Shown: positions 1 through 9,690 of the stretch, one piece after another
How the letters are laid out: every line of letters begins with the position of its first letter
How positions within the stretch are numbered: position 1 is the first letter of the stretch
Assembly (NCBI RefSeq): GCF_017352375.1
Contig: NZ_JAFEVR010000004.1
Location: 1,116,001-1,180,000 of the forward strand
Direction of reading: 5' to 3'
DNA length: 64,000 bases
DNA from: Mycolicibacterium sp. S2-37
GTDB lineage: Bacteria > Actinomycetota > Actinomycetes > Mycobacteriales > Mycobacteriaceae
Position numbers and translations under genes: made by a program
The notes under the pieces: generated by a model
The model's input: only the letters and a program-made list of their open reading frames with translations
Databases searched by the model: none
Told to the model about the DNA's origin: nothing

Positions 1-141
1 CTGCTGCACGCAATCATCAAGCTGCACGAGAAGATTCAGCAGATGCCACTGGGCGTCAACCGCGACGAGGCCGTCCGGGAGGCCGAACAGGCGGCGCTGG
101 CGGTACCGTCGACGATCGAGTTGAAGGGTCTGCTGCGGTGA
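1..141 (+). CDS. nuoB: NADH-quinone oxidoreductase subunit B, C-terminal part
   Basis: Only the last 46 codons are inside the window; the 5' part lies to the left. The tail reads [15 protein letters not shown] and ends with ELKGLLR, as expected for the C-terminus of mycobacterial NuoB, the subunit that carries the terminal iron-sulfur cluster N2 next to the quinone site. None of the cluster cysteines are in this fragment, so the call rests on the tail and on position directly before nuoC. Its stop codon overlaps the GTG start of nuoC (GTGA), indicating translational coupling inside the nuo operon. Confidence 0.9.
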   Translation: MLHAIIKLHEKIQQMPLGVNRDEAVREAEQAALAVPSTIELKGLLR

Positions 142-845
142 CGGAGGGCAGCGACGTCACCCGCAGTGCCACCGACCCAGGCGCGCACGACCCGGAGATC
201 ATCGGCGTGCGCCGAGGGATGTTCGGCGCCAAGGGCTCTGGCGACACCTCCGGTTACGGCGGGCTGATCCGGCCGGTCGCACTGCCCGGGAGTTCACCGC
301 GGCCGTACGGCGGCTACTTCGATGCGGTCGTCGATGCCCTGGCCACCGCGCTGGGCCAGGACGGGTACGACGCGTCCGTCGAGCGCGTCGTCGTGTACCG
401 CGATGAACTGACGCTGGAGATCACCCGCGCCCAACTGCCCGTCGTCGCAAAGGCACTCCGCGACGACGCGGCGCTGCGGTTCGAACTGTGCCTGGGCGTC
501 AGCGGGGTGCACTACCCCGGCGACACCGGGCGTGAACTGCACGCCGTGTACCCGCTGATGTCGATCACCCACAACCGGCGAATCCGGCTGGAAGTGACGG
601 CCCCGGACGATGATCCGCACATCCCGTCGCTGTTTCCGGTGTACCCGACCACCGACTGGCACGAGCGGGAGACCTACGACTTCTTCGGCATCATCTTCGA
701 CGGCCACCCGTCGCTCACCCGGATCGAGATGCCCGACGACTGGGTCGGGCACCCACAACGCAAGGACTACCCGCTGGGCGGCATCCCGGTCGAGTACCAC
801 GGTGCCCGGATCCCGCCGCCCGACGAGCGGAGGGCCTACAACTGA
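138..845 (+). CDS. nuoC: NADH-quinone oxidoreductase subunit C
   Basis: This is the 30-kDa-type hydrophilic subunit of respiratory complex I, part of the peripheral arm that connects the iron-sulfur chain to the quinone module. The 235-residue product carries the family signature at about residues 175-215: [16 protein letters not shown] followed by RIEMPDDW and KDYPLGG. The first about 40 residues are a less conserved extension usual in actinobacteria. The GTG start overlaps the nuoB stop and the TGA stop overlaps the nuoD ATG, so the gene is embedded in the operon without any promoter of its own visible. Identity is secure. Confidence 0.97.
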   Translation: MTEGSDVTRSATDPGAHDPEIIGVRRGMFGAKGSGDTSGYGGLIRPVALPGSSPRPYGGYFDAVVDALATALGQDGYDASVERVVVYRDELTLEITRAQLPVVAKALRDDAALRFELCLGVSGVHYPGDTGRELHAVYPLMSITHNRRIRLEVTAPDDDPHIPSLFPVYPTTDWHERETYDFFGIIFDGHPSLTRIEMPDDWVGHPQRKDYPLGGIPVEYHGARIPPPDERRAYN

Positions 846-2185
846 TGAACGTTCCCCCCGACCCGCCCGTCGCGGGCGCTGACACGCGCAACGGCTCCGA
901 AACGGTGATCGTCGTCGGCGGTGAGGACTGGGAGCAGGTCGTGGCCGCCGCTGAACAGGCGCAGGCCGGCGAACGCCTCGTCGTCAACATGGGGCCACAG
1001 CACCCTTCCACGCACGGGGTGCTGCGCTTGATCCTCGAGATCGAGGGCGAGACGATCACCGAAGCCCGTTGCGGCATCGGCTATCTGCACACCGGCATCG
1101 AGAAGAACCTGGAATACCGGAACTGGACGCAGGGCGTCACCTTCGTCACCCGGATGGACTACCTGTCGCCGTTCTTCAACGAAACCGCCTACTGCCTGGG
1201 TGTGGAGAAGCTGCTCGGGGTCACCCAGGCGATCCCCGAGCGCGCCAACGTGATCCGGGTGATGCTGATGGAGCTCAACCGCATCTCCTCGCATCTGGTC
1301 GCGCTGGCGACCGGCGGGATGGAGCTCGGGGCGATGAGCGCGATGTTCTACGGCTTCCGGGAACGCGAAGAGATTCTGTCGGTATTCGAGATGATCACCG
1401 GGCTGCGGATGAACCACGCGTACATCCGGCCGGGCGGACTCGCCGCCGACCTGCCCGACGGCGCCGTCCCGCGCCTGCGCGAACTGCTCGCGCTGCTGCC
1501 CGGGCGACTGCGCGATCTGGAGAACCTGCTCAACGAGAACTACATCTGGAAGGCCCGCACGCAAGGTATCGGCTACCTCGACTTGGCCGGCTGCATGGCA
1601 CTCGGGGTCACCGGGCCGGTGCTTCGCTCGACCGGACTGCCGCACGATCTGCGCCGCGCCCAACCGTACTGCGGTTACCAGGACTACGAATTCGACGTCA
1701 TCACCGACGACGGCTGCGATGCCTACGGCCGCTACCTCATCCGGGTCAAGGAGATGCGCGAATCGCTCAAGATCGTCGAACAGTGCGTCGACCGGCTCAC
1801 ACCCGGTCCGGTGATGATCGAGGACAAGAAGCTGGCGTGGCCGGCCGACCTCGAGCTCGGCCCCGACGGTCTGGGCAACTCCCCCGCGCACATCGCCCGC
1901 ATCATGGGGCATTCGATGGAGGGGCTGATCCACCACTTCAAGCTGGTGACCGAGGGCATCAGGGTACCCGCGGGGCAGGTGTACACCGCGGTCGAGTCAC
2001 CGCGCGGCGAACTGGGGGTGCACATGGTCTCCGACGGCGGCACGCGACCGTACCGCGTCCACTACCGAGACCCGTCGTTCACGAATCTGCAAGCGGTGGC
2101 GGCGATGTGCGAGGGCGGGATGGTCGCCGACGCGATCTCCGCGGTGGCGTCGATCGATCCGGTCATGGGCGGGGTGGACCGCTGA
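845..2185 (+). CDS. nuoD: NADH-quinone oxidoreductase subunit D
   Basis: The 49-kDa subunit forms the quinone-binding pocket together with NuoB and descends from the large subunit of NiFe hydrogenases. The 446-residue protein has the hallmark [17 protein letters not shown] near residue 45, then [14 protein letters not shown] and, near the end, [16 protein letters not shown]. The first about 40 residues are a variable leader as in other mycobacteria. It overlaps nuoC by one base (TGATG). Its own stop overlaps the ATG of a 10-codon mini-ORF rather than nuoE directly, which is the first odd junction of this operon. Confidence 0.97.
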   Translation: MNVPPDPPVAGADTRNGSETVIVVGGEDWEQVVAAAEQAQAGERLVVNMGPQHPSTHGVLRLILEIEGETITEARCGIGYLHTGIEKNLEYRNWTQGVTFVTRMDYLSPFFNETAYCLGVEKLLGVTQAIPERANVIRVMLMELNRISSHLVALATGGMELGAMSAMFYGFREREEILSVFEMITGLRMNHAYIRPGGLAADLPDGAVPRLRELLALLPGRLRDLENLLNENYIWKARTQGIGYLDLAGCMALGVTGPVLRSTGLPHDLRRAQPYCGYQDYEFDVITDDGCDAYGRYLIRVKEMRESLKIVEQCVDRLTPGPVMIEDKKLAWPADLELGPDGLGNSPAHIARIMGHSMEGLIHHFKLVTEGIRVPAGQVYTAVESPRGELGVHMVSDGGTRPYRVHYRDPSFTNLQAVAAMCEGGMVADAISAVASIDPVMGGVDR

Positions 2186-2217
2186 TGAGCGCTTGCGCGA
2201 AGAAGGTCGAATCATGA
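2183..2217 (+). repeat. MSACAK mini-ORF repeat, copy 1 (nuoD/nuoE junction)
   Basis: A short element, TGATGAGCGCTTGCGCGAAG, sits exactly on the nuoD stop codon. It opens a 10-codon reading frame (2185-2217, peptide [10 protein letters not shown]) whose ATG overlaps the nuoD TGA and whose TGA overlaps the nuoE ATG. The AGAAGG inside it serves as the apparent ribosome-binding site of nuoE. GCGC-TT-GCGC can form a small stem. The same element occurs twice more at 9613-9683. Whether the peptide is made cannot be told; it may simply be a mobile or duplicated linker that carries a ribosome-binding site. Confidence 0.7.
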
Positions 2218-3080
2218 CCGACACGGTGTTCCTGAACCTCGGGCAACGCCCCGATGAACCCGGACCGCCGGTCGGCGGACCCACGGCCTACCCACCCGAG
2301 GTCGCGGCACGCCTGACCGAGGACGCGGCCCGTATCGTCGCGCGGTACCCGCAGGCCCGATCGGCGCTGCTGCCCCTGCTGCACCTGGTGCAGGCCGAGG
2401 ACGGCTGCCTCACCTCCGCGGGAATCGCATTCTGCGCCAATCGACTCGAGCTGACCGATGCCGAGGTGACGGCGGTCGCCACGTTCTACTCGATGTACCG
2501 GCGCACGCCGACCGGTGACTACCTGGTCGGCGTCTGCACCAACACCCTGTGCGCGATCATGGGCGGCGACGAGATCCTGGACGCGCTGCAGGACCACCTC
2601 GGCGTACCCGCAGGGCAGACCACCGACCCCGCCGAGGGACTGGCCGCGATCACCCTCGAGCACATCGAGTGCAACGCCGCGTGCGACTACGCCCCGGTGG
2701 TGATGGTGAACTGGGAGTTCTTCGACAACCAGACGCCCGCCTCGGCCCGCGACCTCGTCGACTCTCTGCGCGCAGGCGCGCCGGTCACGCCGACCCGCGG
2801 TGCGCCGCTGTGCACGTTCCGGGACACCGCGCGCACGCTCGCCGGACTCGCCGATCCGCGCGCGGTGACCAACTCCGGCGGCACGGGTGACGCGACGCTG
2901 GCCGGCCTGCGGGTGGCGCGCGCGAACGGTATGTCGGCACCCGACCCCGCACAGACCGAAGATCAGGGAACACAGCCCGATCCGGAGATCACCGAGGCGG
3001 CCGACTCCACCAGGGACGAGCCCGCGCCCGCACCCACGGAGAGCGTGCCGGGCACACCCGTCGACGGGTCCGCCCCATGA
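2214..3080 (+). CDS. nuoE: NADH-quinone oxidoreductase subunit E
   Basis: This 24-kDa-type subunit of the NADH dehydrogenase module binds the off-path [2Fe-2S] cluster N1a. The ligands are visible as VCTNTLCAIMGG (about residue 106) and ECNAACDYAPV (about residue 152), giving the C-x4-C and C-x3-C thioredoxin-like pattern. The ATG at 2214 is preferred over an upstream in-frame TTG because AGAAGG lies 8 bases before it. At 288 residues it is longer than usual; the last about 55 residues are rich in Pro, Glu, Asp and Thr and look unstructured. The ATG of nuoF overlaps its stop. Confidence 0.96.
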   Translation: MTDTVFLNLGQRPDEPGPPVGGPTAYPPEVAARLTEDAARIVARYPQARSALLPLLHLVQAEDGCLTSAGIAFCANRLELTDAEVTAVATFYSMYRRTPTGDYLVGVCTNTLCAIMGGDEILDALQDHLGVPAGQTTDPAEGLAAITLEHIECNAACDYAPVVMVNWEFFDNQTPASARDLVDSLRAGAPVTPTRGAPLCTFRDTARTLAGLADPRAVTNSGGTGDATLAGLRVARANGMSAPDPAQTEDQGTQPDPEITEAADSTRDEPAPAPTESVPGTPVDGSAP

Positions 3081-4405
3081 GCGCGCTCACCCCGGTGCTG
3101 AGCCGGTTCTGGGACGAGCCCGAACCGTGGACAATGCAGACCTACCAGCGTCACGGCGGGTACCGCGCGCTGGAACAGGCTCTCACGACCGCCCCCGACG
3201 ACGTCATCGCCGCCGTCAAGGACTCAGGACTGCGGGGCCGGGGTGGCGCAGGATTCCCGACCGGCACGAAGTGGTCGTTCATCCCCCAGGGTGACGACGG
3301 GGCGGGTGCCAAGCCGCACTATCTCGTCGTCAACGCCGACGAGTCCGAACCCGGGACGTGCAAGGACATCCCGCTGATGATGACCACACCGCATTTCCTG
3401 GTGGAGGGCGCCATCATCGCCGCCTATGCGATCCGCGCGCATCATGCCTTCATCTACGTGCGCGGTGAGGTGGTACCGGTGCTGCGCCGCCTGCAGGCCG
3501 CGGTCGCCGAAGCCTACGAGGCCGGCTACCTGGGCACCGACATCTGCGGATCCGGTTTCGACCTCGACCTGATCGTGCACGCCGGCGCAGGCGCGTACAT
3601 CTGCGGTGAGGAGACGGCGCTGCTGGACTCACTGGAGGGGCGCCGCGGCCAGCCCCGGCTGCGGCCACCGTTCCCGGCGGTCGCCGGGCTCTACGCGTGT
3701 CCGACGGTGGTCAACAACGTCGAGTCCATCGCCAGTGTGCCGCCCATCCTGCTCAACGGCATCGACTGGTTCCGCTCGATGGGGTCGGAGAAATCGCCTG
3801 GCTTCACACTGTATTCACTGTCCGGCCATGTCACCCGGCCCGGTCAGTACGAAGCACCGCTGGGCATCACGCTGCGCGAACTGCTCACCTACGCCGGTGG
3901 GGTCCGAGCCGGTCACGAGCTGAAGTTCTGGACGCCAGGCGGATCCTCGACGCCGCTGCTCACCAGCGAACACCTCGACGTTCCACTGGATTACGAGGGT
4001 ATGGCCTCGGTGGGCTCGATGCTCGGCACAAAGGCGCTGCAGATCTTCGACGAGACCACCTGCGTGGTGCGCGCCGTGCGCCGCTGGACGCAGTTCTACG
4101 CCCATGAGTCCTGCGGCAAGTGCACCCCGTGCCGCGAAGGCACCTACTGGCTCACCCAGATCTACGCGCGCCTCGAAAGCGGTGACGCCACCGAGGCCGA
4201 CGTCGGCAAACTGCTCGACATCTCCGACACCATCCTCGGAAAGTCCTTCTGCGCATTGGGAGACGGCGCGGCCAGCCCGATCATCTCGTCGATCAAGTAC
4301 TTCCGCGACGAATACCTCGCCCATCTCGACCCCGCCTCCCCCGGGTGCCCGTTCGACCCCCACGCCTCGACGCTGCTGGCAGGACAGGAGGTGGGCGTGC
4401 CATGA
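3077..4405 (+). CDS. nuoF: NADH-quinone oxidoreductase subunit F
   Basis: The 51-kDa subunit binds NADH and FMN and holds the [4Fe-4S] cluster N3, so it is the electron entry point of complex I. In the 442-residue product the glycine-rich nucleotide loop [11 protein letters not shown] lies near residue 54, the FMN/NADH segment [12 protein letters not shown] near residue 90, [14 protein letters not shown] near residue 175, and the cluster motif [12 protein letters not shown] near residue 345 with the fourth cysteine in [10 protein letters not shown]. It starts within the nuoE stop (ATGA) and ends within the nuoG start (ATGA). Confidence 0.97.
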   Translation: MSALTPVLSRFWDEPEPWTMQTYQRHGGYRALEQALTTAPDDVIAAVKDSGLRGRGGAGFPTGTKWSFIPQGDDGAGAKPHYLVVNADESEPGTCKDIPLMMTTPHFLVEGAIIAAYAIRAHHAFIYVRGEVVPVLRRLQAAVAEAYEAGYLGTDICGSGFDLDLIVHAGAGAYICGEETALLDSLEGRRGQPRLRPPFPAVAGLYACPTVVNNVESIASVPPILLNGIDWFRSMGSEKSPGFTLYSLSGHVTRPGQYEAPLGITLRELLTYAGGVRAGHELKFWTPGGSSTPLLTSEHLDVPLDYEGMASVGSMLGTKALQIFDETTCVVRAVRRWTQFYAHESCGKCTPCREGTYWLTQIYARLESGDATEADVGKLLDISDTILGKSFCALGDGAASPIISSIKYFRDEYLAHLDPASPGCPFDPHASTLLAGQEVGVP

Positions 4406-6792
4406 CGCAGACCGCACAACCGGCCAACCAGGCGCCGCCGGTCGACATGGTCGAACTGACCGTTGACGGGATCACTGTCAGCGTGCCGAAAGGCACGTTG
4501 GTGATCCGCGCCGCCGAACTGATCGGCGTCCAGATTCCCCGCTTCTGCGACCACCCGCTGCTCGATCCGGTCGGGGCGTGCCGGCAGTGCCTCGTCGATG
4601 TGGAGGGTCAGCGCAAGCCGATGGCGTCGTGCACCACCGCTGTGAGCCAGGACATGGTGGTACGCACGCAGTTCACCTCCGAAGCGGCCGACAAGGCGCA
4701 GCGCGGCGTGATGGAATTGCTGCTGATCAATCATCCGCTGGACTGCCCGGTCTGCGACAAGGGCGGCGAGTGCCCGCTGCAGAACCAGGCGATGTCCAAC
4801 GGCCGCGCCGAAACCCGGTTCACCGACGTCAAACGGACGTTCCCGAAACCCATCCCGATCAGCGCCCAGGTGCTGTTGGACCGGGAACGCTGCGTGCTGT
4901 GCGCGCGGTGCACCCGGTTCTCCCAGCAGATCGCCGGCGACCCGTTCATCGAATTACTGGAACGTGGTGCGCTACAACAGGTCGGGATCGCCCCCGGCGA
5001 ACCGTTCCAGTCCTACTTCTCCGGCAACACCGTGCAGATCTGCCCGGTCGGCGCGCTGACCGGCACGGCCTACCGGTTCCGCGCACGGCCCTTCGATCTG
5101 GTGTCCACTCCCAGTGTGTGTGAGCACTGCGCCTCGGGATGCGCACAGCGCACCGACCACCGCCGAGGGAAGGTGTTGCGCCGCTTGGCCGGTGACGATC
5201 CACAGGTCAACGAGGAGTGGAACTGCGACAAGGGCCGCTGGGCGTTCACGTACACGAATGTCGGTGACCGCATCACCACGCCGCTGGTCCGTGACGCCGG
5301 CGGGGCGCAGCGGCCGGCATCGTGGTCGGAGGCCCTCGCCGTTGCGGCCGCCGGCCTGGCCGCCGCGAACGGCCGGGCCGGTGTGGTGGTAGGCGGGCGG
5401 GCCACCGTCGAAGACGCCTATGCCTATGCGAAGTTCGCGCGCATGGTGCTCGGCACCAACGACGTCGACTTCCGGGCGCGACCGCACAGTGGCGAGGAAA
5501 CCGATTTCCTCACCGCCCACGTGGCGGGCCGGCCGATGCAGGTGACCTACGCCGATCTGGAGACTGCCCCAGCGGTCCTGCTGGCCGGTCTCGAACCCGA
5601 GGACGAGTCACCGATCGTGTTCCTGCGGCTGCGCAAGGCAGTGCGCAAACGGGGACTGCAGGTGCTCGCGGTCGCGCCGTTCGCCAGCCGCGGGTTGGGC
5701 AAGCTGTCCGGCCGCCTCGTCACCGCCGCTCCGGGTGGCGAGGCCGCTGCCATCGACGGGCTGGCCGACGAGCCGGTGCTGGGTCTGCCCGGTGCGGTCA
5801 TCCTCGTCGGTGAGCGCCTGGCCGCCGCACCGGGGGCGTTGACGGCGGCGGCGCGGCTGGCCACGGCCACGGGTGCGCGGTTGGCGTGGATCCCGCGGCG
5901 CGCCGGCGAGCGCGGTGCCGTGGAGGCCGGCGCACTGCCCGCCCTGCTGCCCGGCGGACGCCCGGTCACCGACGCCTCCGCCCGCGCCCAGCTGGCGGCC
6001 TCGTGGCATGTCGATCACCTGCCGGAGATCCCGGGCCGCGACACCGGCGCGATGATCGCCGCCGCGAGCTCGGGAGCGCTGAGTGCCCTTGTGGTCGGCG
6101 GTGTCGAGGTGACCGATCTGCCGGATCCGGACGCCGCGTTCGCCGCGCTGGCGGCCGTACCGTTCGTGGTGAGCCTCGAGTTGCGCGAGAGCGACGTCAC
6201 CCGTGCCGCAGACGTGGTCTTCCCGGTGGCGCCGGTGGCCGAGAAGGCGGGCGCCTTCCTCGACTGGGAGGGCAGGCTGCGCTCGTTCGGAGCGGCCTTG
6301 CACAGCAACGCCATTCCTGACCTGCGGGTGCTGAACTTCCTGGCCGACGAGATGGGCGCCCGCCTCGGGCTGCCGGATGCACAGACCGCCGGTGCGGAAC
6401 TCGCCCGGCTGGGTTGGTGGGACGGTCCGCGCCCGCAGTGTGCCCACGAGGCGTCGGCCCCGCCGGACATCGGGCCGGGGCAGGCGGTGCTGGCGGGGTG
6501 GCGCATGCTCCTCGACCTGGGGCGGATGCAGGACGGCGAACCGCATCTGGCGCGCACCGCACCGCCCGCCGTCGTCCGGCTGTCCGCCGCGACTGCGGCC
6601 GGTATCGGCGCCGGCTCCGGTGAGCTGGTCACCGTCAGCACCGAGCGCGGCCAGGTGACGCTTGCGCTGGCGGTCACCGACATGCCCGACGGCGTCGTCT
6701 GGTTGCCGCTGAATTCTCCTGGCTCACAGGTGCATCGCCAACTCGGTGTGACCACCGGTGCCGTCGTGTCGATCGGGCGGTCCGTCCCGTGA
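4402..6792 (+). CDS. nuoG: NADH-quinone oxidoreductase subunit G
   Basis: The 75-kDa subunit carries several iron-sulfur clusters of complex I. The 796-residue protein begins with a ferredoxin domain ([16 protein letters not shown] near residue 48), followed by [31 protein letters not shown] and [11 protein letters not shown]. It also has the additional N7 set CEHCASGC with a distant NCDKGRW, then a molybdopterin-oxidoreductase-like C-terminal domain that is catalytically silent in this family. The ATG at 4402 overlaps the nuoF stop and follows GGACAGGAGG, so a longer upstream in-frame start was rejected. Confidence 0.96.
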   Translation: MTQTAQPANQAPPVDMVELTVDGITVSVPKGTLVIRAAELIGVQIPRFCDHPLLDPVGACRQCLVDVEGQRKPMASCTTAVSQDMVVRTQFTSEAADKAQRGVMELLLINHPLDCPVCDKGGECPLQNQAMSNGRAETRFTDVKRTFPKPIPISAQVLLDRERCVLCARCTRFSQQIAGDPFIELLERGALQQVGIAPGEPFQSYFSGNTVQICPVGALTGTAYRFRARPFDLVSTPSVCEHCASGCAQRTDHRRGKVLRRLAGDDPQVNEEWNCDKGRWAFTYTNVGDRITTPLVRDAGGAQRPASWSEALAVAAAGLAAANGRAGVVVGGRATVEDAYAYAKFARMVLGTNDVDFRARPHSGEETDFLTAHVAGRPMQVTYADLETAPAVLLAGLEPEDESPIVFLRLRKAVRKRGLQVLAVAPFASRGLGKLSGRLVTAAPGGEAAAIDGLADEPVLGLPGAVILVGERLAAAPGALTAAARLATATGARLAWIPRRAGERGAVEAGALPALLPGGRPVTDASARAQLAASWHVDHLPEIPGRDTGAMIAAASSGALSALVVGGVEVTDLPDPDAAFAALAAVPFVVSLELRESDVTRAADVVFPVAPVAEKAGAFLDWEGRLRSFGAALHSNAIPDLRVLNFLADEMGARLGLPDAQTAGAELARLGWWDGPRPQCAHEASAPPDIGPGQAVLAGWRMLLDLGRMQDGEPHLARTAPPAVVRLSAATAAGIGAGSGELVTVSTERGQVTLALAVTDMPDGVVWLPLNSPGSQVHRQLGVTTGAVVSIGRSVP

Positions 6793-8039
6793 TCCACCCC
6801 GACCCCACCCTGTTCGGCCACGACCCGTGGTGGCTGATCCTCGCCAAGGCCGTCGGCGTGTTCGTGTTCCTGGTGCTCACAGTGCTCGCCGCGATCCTGA
6901 TCGAACGGAAGGTGCTGGGCCGCATGCAGATGCGGTTCGGTCCCAACCGGCTCGGCCCCAAGGGGCTGTTGCAGTCCCTGGCCGACGGCATCAAGCTGGC
7001 CCTCAAGGAGGGCCTCACCCCGGCCGCTGTCGACAAGCCTATCTATCTACTGGCCCCGGTGATCTCGGTGATCCCCGCGTTCCTGGCGTTCGCGGTGATC
7101 CCGATGGGCGGTGAGGTCTCGGTATTCGGGCACCGCACCGCGCTGCAACTCACCGATCTCGCGGTGGCGGTGCTCTACATCCTCGCCGTCACCTCCGTCG
7201 GGGTGTACGGCATCGTGCTGGCGGGCTGGGCGTCCGGGTCGACGTATCCGCTTCTGGGCGGGCTGCGTTCGAGTGCGCAGGTGGTGTCCTACGAGATCGC
7301 GATGGCCCTGTCGTTCGCCACGGTGTTCCTCTACGCCGGCACGATGTCGACGTCAGGTATCGTCGCCGCGCAGAACACGACCTGGTATGTCTTCCTGCTG
7401 CTGCCGTCGTTCCTCGTGTACGTGACGTCGATGGTGGGTGAGACCAACCGTGCGCCGTTCGATCTCCCCGAGGCCGAGGGCGAACTGGTGGGCGGATTCC
7501 ACACCGAGTACTCGTCACTGAAATTCGCGATGTTCATGCTCGCCGAGTACGTCAACATGACGACCGTCTCGGCGCTGGCCACCACGATGTTCCTGGGCGG
7601 CTGGCACGCACCGTGGCCGATCAGCCTGTGGGACGGCGCCAATACCGGTTGGTGGCCCCTGCTGTGGTTCACCGCCAAGGTATGGGCGTTTCTGTTCCTC
7701 TACATCTGGCTGCGGGGCACGCTGCCACGACTGCGGTACGACCAGTTCATGGCGATCGGGTGGAAAATGCTGATCCCGGTGTCCCTGGCGTGGATCATGG
7801 TCGTCGCGACCGCCCACAGCCTGCGCGCGATGGGTCATGGCGGCTGGGCGAGCGGTCTGCTGATCGTCGGTACCGTGCTGACCCTTGCGCTCGCTGCGAT
7901 CCTATGGCGCACCATGCGCTTCCGTCCCGACCGGACGGTGCCGGTCCGCACCGCCGCCGACGTGTTCCCGATACCGCCGATACCCGGCAGCGCAGACCCC
8001 ACGCGCAGCGCCGACACCAGGGAGACGACAGATGCCTAA
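6789..8039 (+). CDS. nuoH: NADH-quinone oxidoreductase subunit H
   Basis: This multispanning membrane subunit links the quinone site to the proton-pumping arm. The 416-residue product has about eight hydrophobic helices and the conserved stretches [36 protein letters not shown] and [20 protein letters not shown], the last containing the acidic loop facing the quinone channel. The final about 40 residues are a hydrophilic extension. The GTG start overlaps the nuoG stop (GTGA), and the end overlaps the nuoI start by eight bases. Confidence 0.96.
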   Translation: MIHPDPTLFGHDPWWLILAKAVGVFVFLVLTVLAAILIERKVLGRMQMRFGPNRLGPKGLLQSLADGIKLALKEGLTPAAVDKPIYLLAPVISVIPAFLAFAVIPMGGEVSVFGHRTALQLTDLAVAVLYILAVTSVGVYGIVLAGWASGSTYPLLGGLRSSAQVVSYEIAMALSFATVFLYAGTMSTSGIVAAQNTTWYVFLLLPSFLVYVTSMVGETNRAPFDLPEAEGELVGGFHTEYSSLKFAMFMLAEYVNMTTVSALATTMFLGGWHAPWPISLWDGANTGWWPLLWFTAKVWAFLFLYIWLRGTLPRLRYDQFMAIGWKMLIPVSLAWIMVVATAHSLRAMGHGGWASGLLIVGTVLTLALAAILWRTMRFRPDRTVPVRTAADVFPIPPIPGSADPTRSADTRETTDA

Positions 8040-8556
8040 GTTGTGGGACGCCCTCGCCGGCTTCACCGTCACGTTCGGCACGATGTTCAAGAAACCGATC
8101 ACCGAGGAGTATCCGGAGAAACCCGGCCCGGTCGCTCCCCGCTATCATGGCCGCCACCAACTCAACCGCTACCCCGACGGCCTCGAGAAGTGCATCGGCT
8201 GCGAACTGTGCGCCTGGGCGTGTCCGGCCGACGCGATCTACGTCGAGGGCGACGACAACACCGACGAGGAACGCTTCTCCCCCGGCGAGCGCTACGGCCG
8301 CGTCTACCAGATCAATTACCTGCGCTGCATCGGCTGCGGGCTGTGTATCGAGGCCTGCCCCACTCGCGCGCTGACGATGACCAACGACTACGAGATGGCC
8401 GACGACAACCGCGCGGATCTCATCTGGGGTAAGGACAAACTGCTCGCCCCGCTGCGCGACGGGATGCTCCCGCCGCCCCACCCCATGGCGCCCGGCGCCA
8501 CCGACGACGACTACTACCTGGGCCGGATCGGACCCGTCACCGAGGACATCCGGTGA
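8032..8556 (+). CDS. nuoI: NADH-quinone oxidoreductase subunit I
   Basis: A ferredoxin-like subunit with two [4Fe-4S] clusters (N6a and N6b) that passes electrons towards NuoB. Both binding motifs are intact: [16 protein letters not shown] (about residue 53) and [16 protein letters not shown] (about residue 98). The ATG at 8032 follows GGGAGACGACAG and lies inside the nuoH 3' end; an in-frame extension upstream runs through nuoH and was rejected. At 174 residues it is shorter than the M. tuberculosis protein as I recall it, the difference lying in the C-terminal tail. Confidence 0.95.
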   Translation: MPKLWDALAGFTVTFGTMFKKPITEEYPEKPGPVAPRYHGRHQLNRYPDGLEKCIGCELCAWACPADAIYVEGDDNTDEERFSPGERYGRVYQINYLRCIGCGLCIEACPTRALTMTNDYEMADDNRADLIWGKDKLLAPLRDGMLPPPHPMAPGATDDDYYLGRIGPVTEDIR

Positions 8557-9323
8557 ATGCGGACGTCGCGGTGCTCGCCGCAGACGCCGCCGGACGCACC
8601 TCCACCAGTGAGGCCGTCGTGTTCTGGATCGTCGGCGGCATCGCGCTGATCGGGGCGCTCGGCGTGGTCTGCGCAACCAAGGCGGTGTACTCCGCGATCT
8701 TCCTCGCCACCACGATGATTGCGCTGGCCGTGCTCTACATCGCCCAGGAGGCGCTGTTCCTCGGGGTGGTGCAGGTGGTGGTCTACACCGGCGCGGTGAT
8801 GATGCTGTTCCTGTTCGTGCTGATGCTCGTCGGCGTCGATTCATCGGAGTCGCTCGTGGAAACCATTCGCGGGCAACGCGTTGCGGCCATCGTGATCGGC
8901 GTCGGATTCGGCGTCCTGCTGATCGCGGGCATCGGCACGGTTTCGGCGACCGGTTTCACCGGACTGCCCGAGGCCAACAGCGGCGGCAACGTCGAGGGTC
9001 TTGCGGCGCTGATTTTCACCCGCTACCTGTGGGCGTTCGAGCTCACCGGCGCCCTGCTGATCACCGCGGCGCTCGGCGCCATGGTGCTGGCGCACCGGGA
9101 GCGTTTCGAACACCGCAAGACCCAGCGGGAGTTGTCCATCGAACGCTTCCAGGACGGCGGTCATCCCACCCCGATGCCCAATCCCGGTGTCTACGCCCGC
9201 CACAACGCCGTCGACATGCCCGGCCGGCTGCCCGACGGCAGCGGGGCGAAATCGTCGGTCAGCACGATCCTGCAGCCCCGCCCGGTGCCCCCGTCGGAGA
9301 ACGGAAGGAACGGCGACCGGTGA
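8553..9323 (+). CDS. nuoJ: NADH-quinone oxidoreductase subunit J
   Basis: Small membrane subunit of complex I that contributes to the transmembrane half-channel near NuoH and NuoK. The 256-residue product shows about five hydrophobic helices in the first 170 residues, including the characteristic [24 protein letters not shown] helix with a pi-bulge-type glycine/tyrosine segment. The C-terminal about 80 residues are polar and probably cytoplasmic. A GTG start overlaps the nuoI TGA, and the stop overlaps the nuoK GTG. Confidence 0.95.
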   Translation: MNADVAVLAADAAGRTSTSEAVVFWIVGGIALIGALGVVCATKAVYSAIFLATTMIALAVLYIAQEALFLGVVQVVVYTGAVMMLFLFVLMLVGVDSSESLVETIRGQRVAAIVIGVGFGVLLIAGIGTVSATGFTGLPEANSGGNVEGLAALIFTRYLWAFELTGALLITAALGAMVLAHRERFEHRKTQRELSIERFQDGGHPTPMPNPGVYARHNAVDMPGRLPDGSGAKSSVSTILQPRPVPPSENGRNGDR

Positions 9324-9619
9324 ACCCCGACAACTACCTGTACCTGTCCGCGCTGCTGTTCACCATCGGCGCCGCCGGGGTGTTGTTGCGGCGCAACGTC
9401 ATCGTGGTCTTCATGTGCGTGGAGTTGATGCTCAATGCGGCGAATCTGGCCTTCGTGGCGTTCTCCCGCATGCACGGCCACCTCGACGGTCAGGTGGTGG
9501 CGTTCTTCACGATGGTCGTGGCGGCCTGCGAGGTGGTCATCGGGCTGGCCATCATCATGACCATCTACCGGGCCCGCCGGTCGGCCTCGGTCGACGACGC
9601 CAACCTGCTGAGGCACTGA
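9320..9619 (+). CDS. nuoK: NADH-quinone oxidoreductase subunit K
   Basis: A 99-residue, three-helix membrane subunit related to MrpC. The family markers are present: [15 protein letters not shown], then the helix-2 acidic residue in [14 protein letters not shown], and the helix-3 glutamate in [17 protein letters not shown]; these buried glutamates are part of the proton path. The GTG at 9320 overlaps the nuoJ stop. Its own TGA overlaps the ATG of a mini-ORF repeat instead of leading straight into nuoL, repeating the arrangement seen after nuoD. Confidence 0.95.
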   Translation: MNPDNYLYLSALLFTIGAAGVLLRRNVIVVFMCVELMLNAANLAFVAFSRMHGHLDGQVVAFFTMVVAACEVVIGLAIIMTIYRARRSASVDDANLLRH

Positions 9620-9683
9620 TGAGCGCTTGCGCGAAGAAGAGAAGGCACTGATGAGCGCTTGCGCGAAGATGAGAAGGCATTGA
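9613..9683 (+). repeat. MSACAK mini-ORF repeat, copies 2 and 3 in tandem (nuoK/nuoL junction)
   Basis: A 32-base unit beginning GGCACTGATGAGCGC is present twice (9613-9644 and 9645-9676), with a third partial start at 9677. Each copy overlaps a stop codon as TGATG and opens a 10-codon frame: 9619-9651 ([10 protein letters not shown]) and 9651-9683 ([10 protein letters not shown]). The frames are chained to each other and to nuoK by one-base stop/start overlaps. nuoL then starts 7 bases after the last stop. The sequence is nearly identical to copy 1 at 2183-2206, so the element has moved or been copied within the operon. Confidence 0.75.
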
Positions 9684-9690
9684 GCCGCCG

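Noticed and set aside
836..1936. 366-codon open frame on the minus strand opposite nuoD
   Set aside because: It mirrors the codon structure of nuoD, is rich in His, Gln, Arg and Asp as expected for a GC-rich antisense shadow, and has no ribosome-binding site or recognisable motif.
9613..9683. CRISPR-like or satellite array
   Set aside because: Only two full units with no spacers, and the units coincide with stop/start codons; it is a local duplication of a small coupling element.
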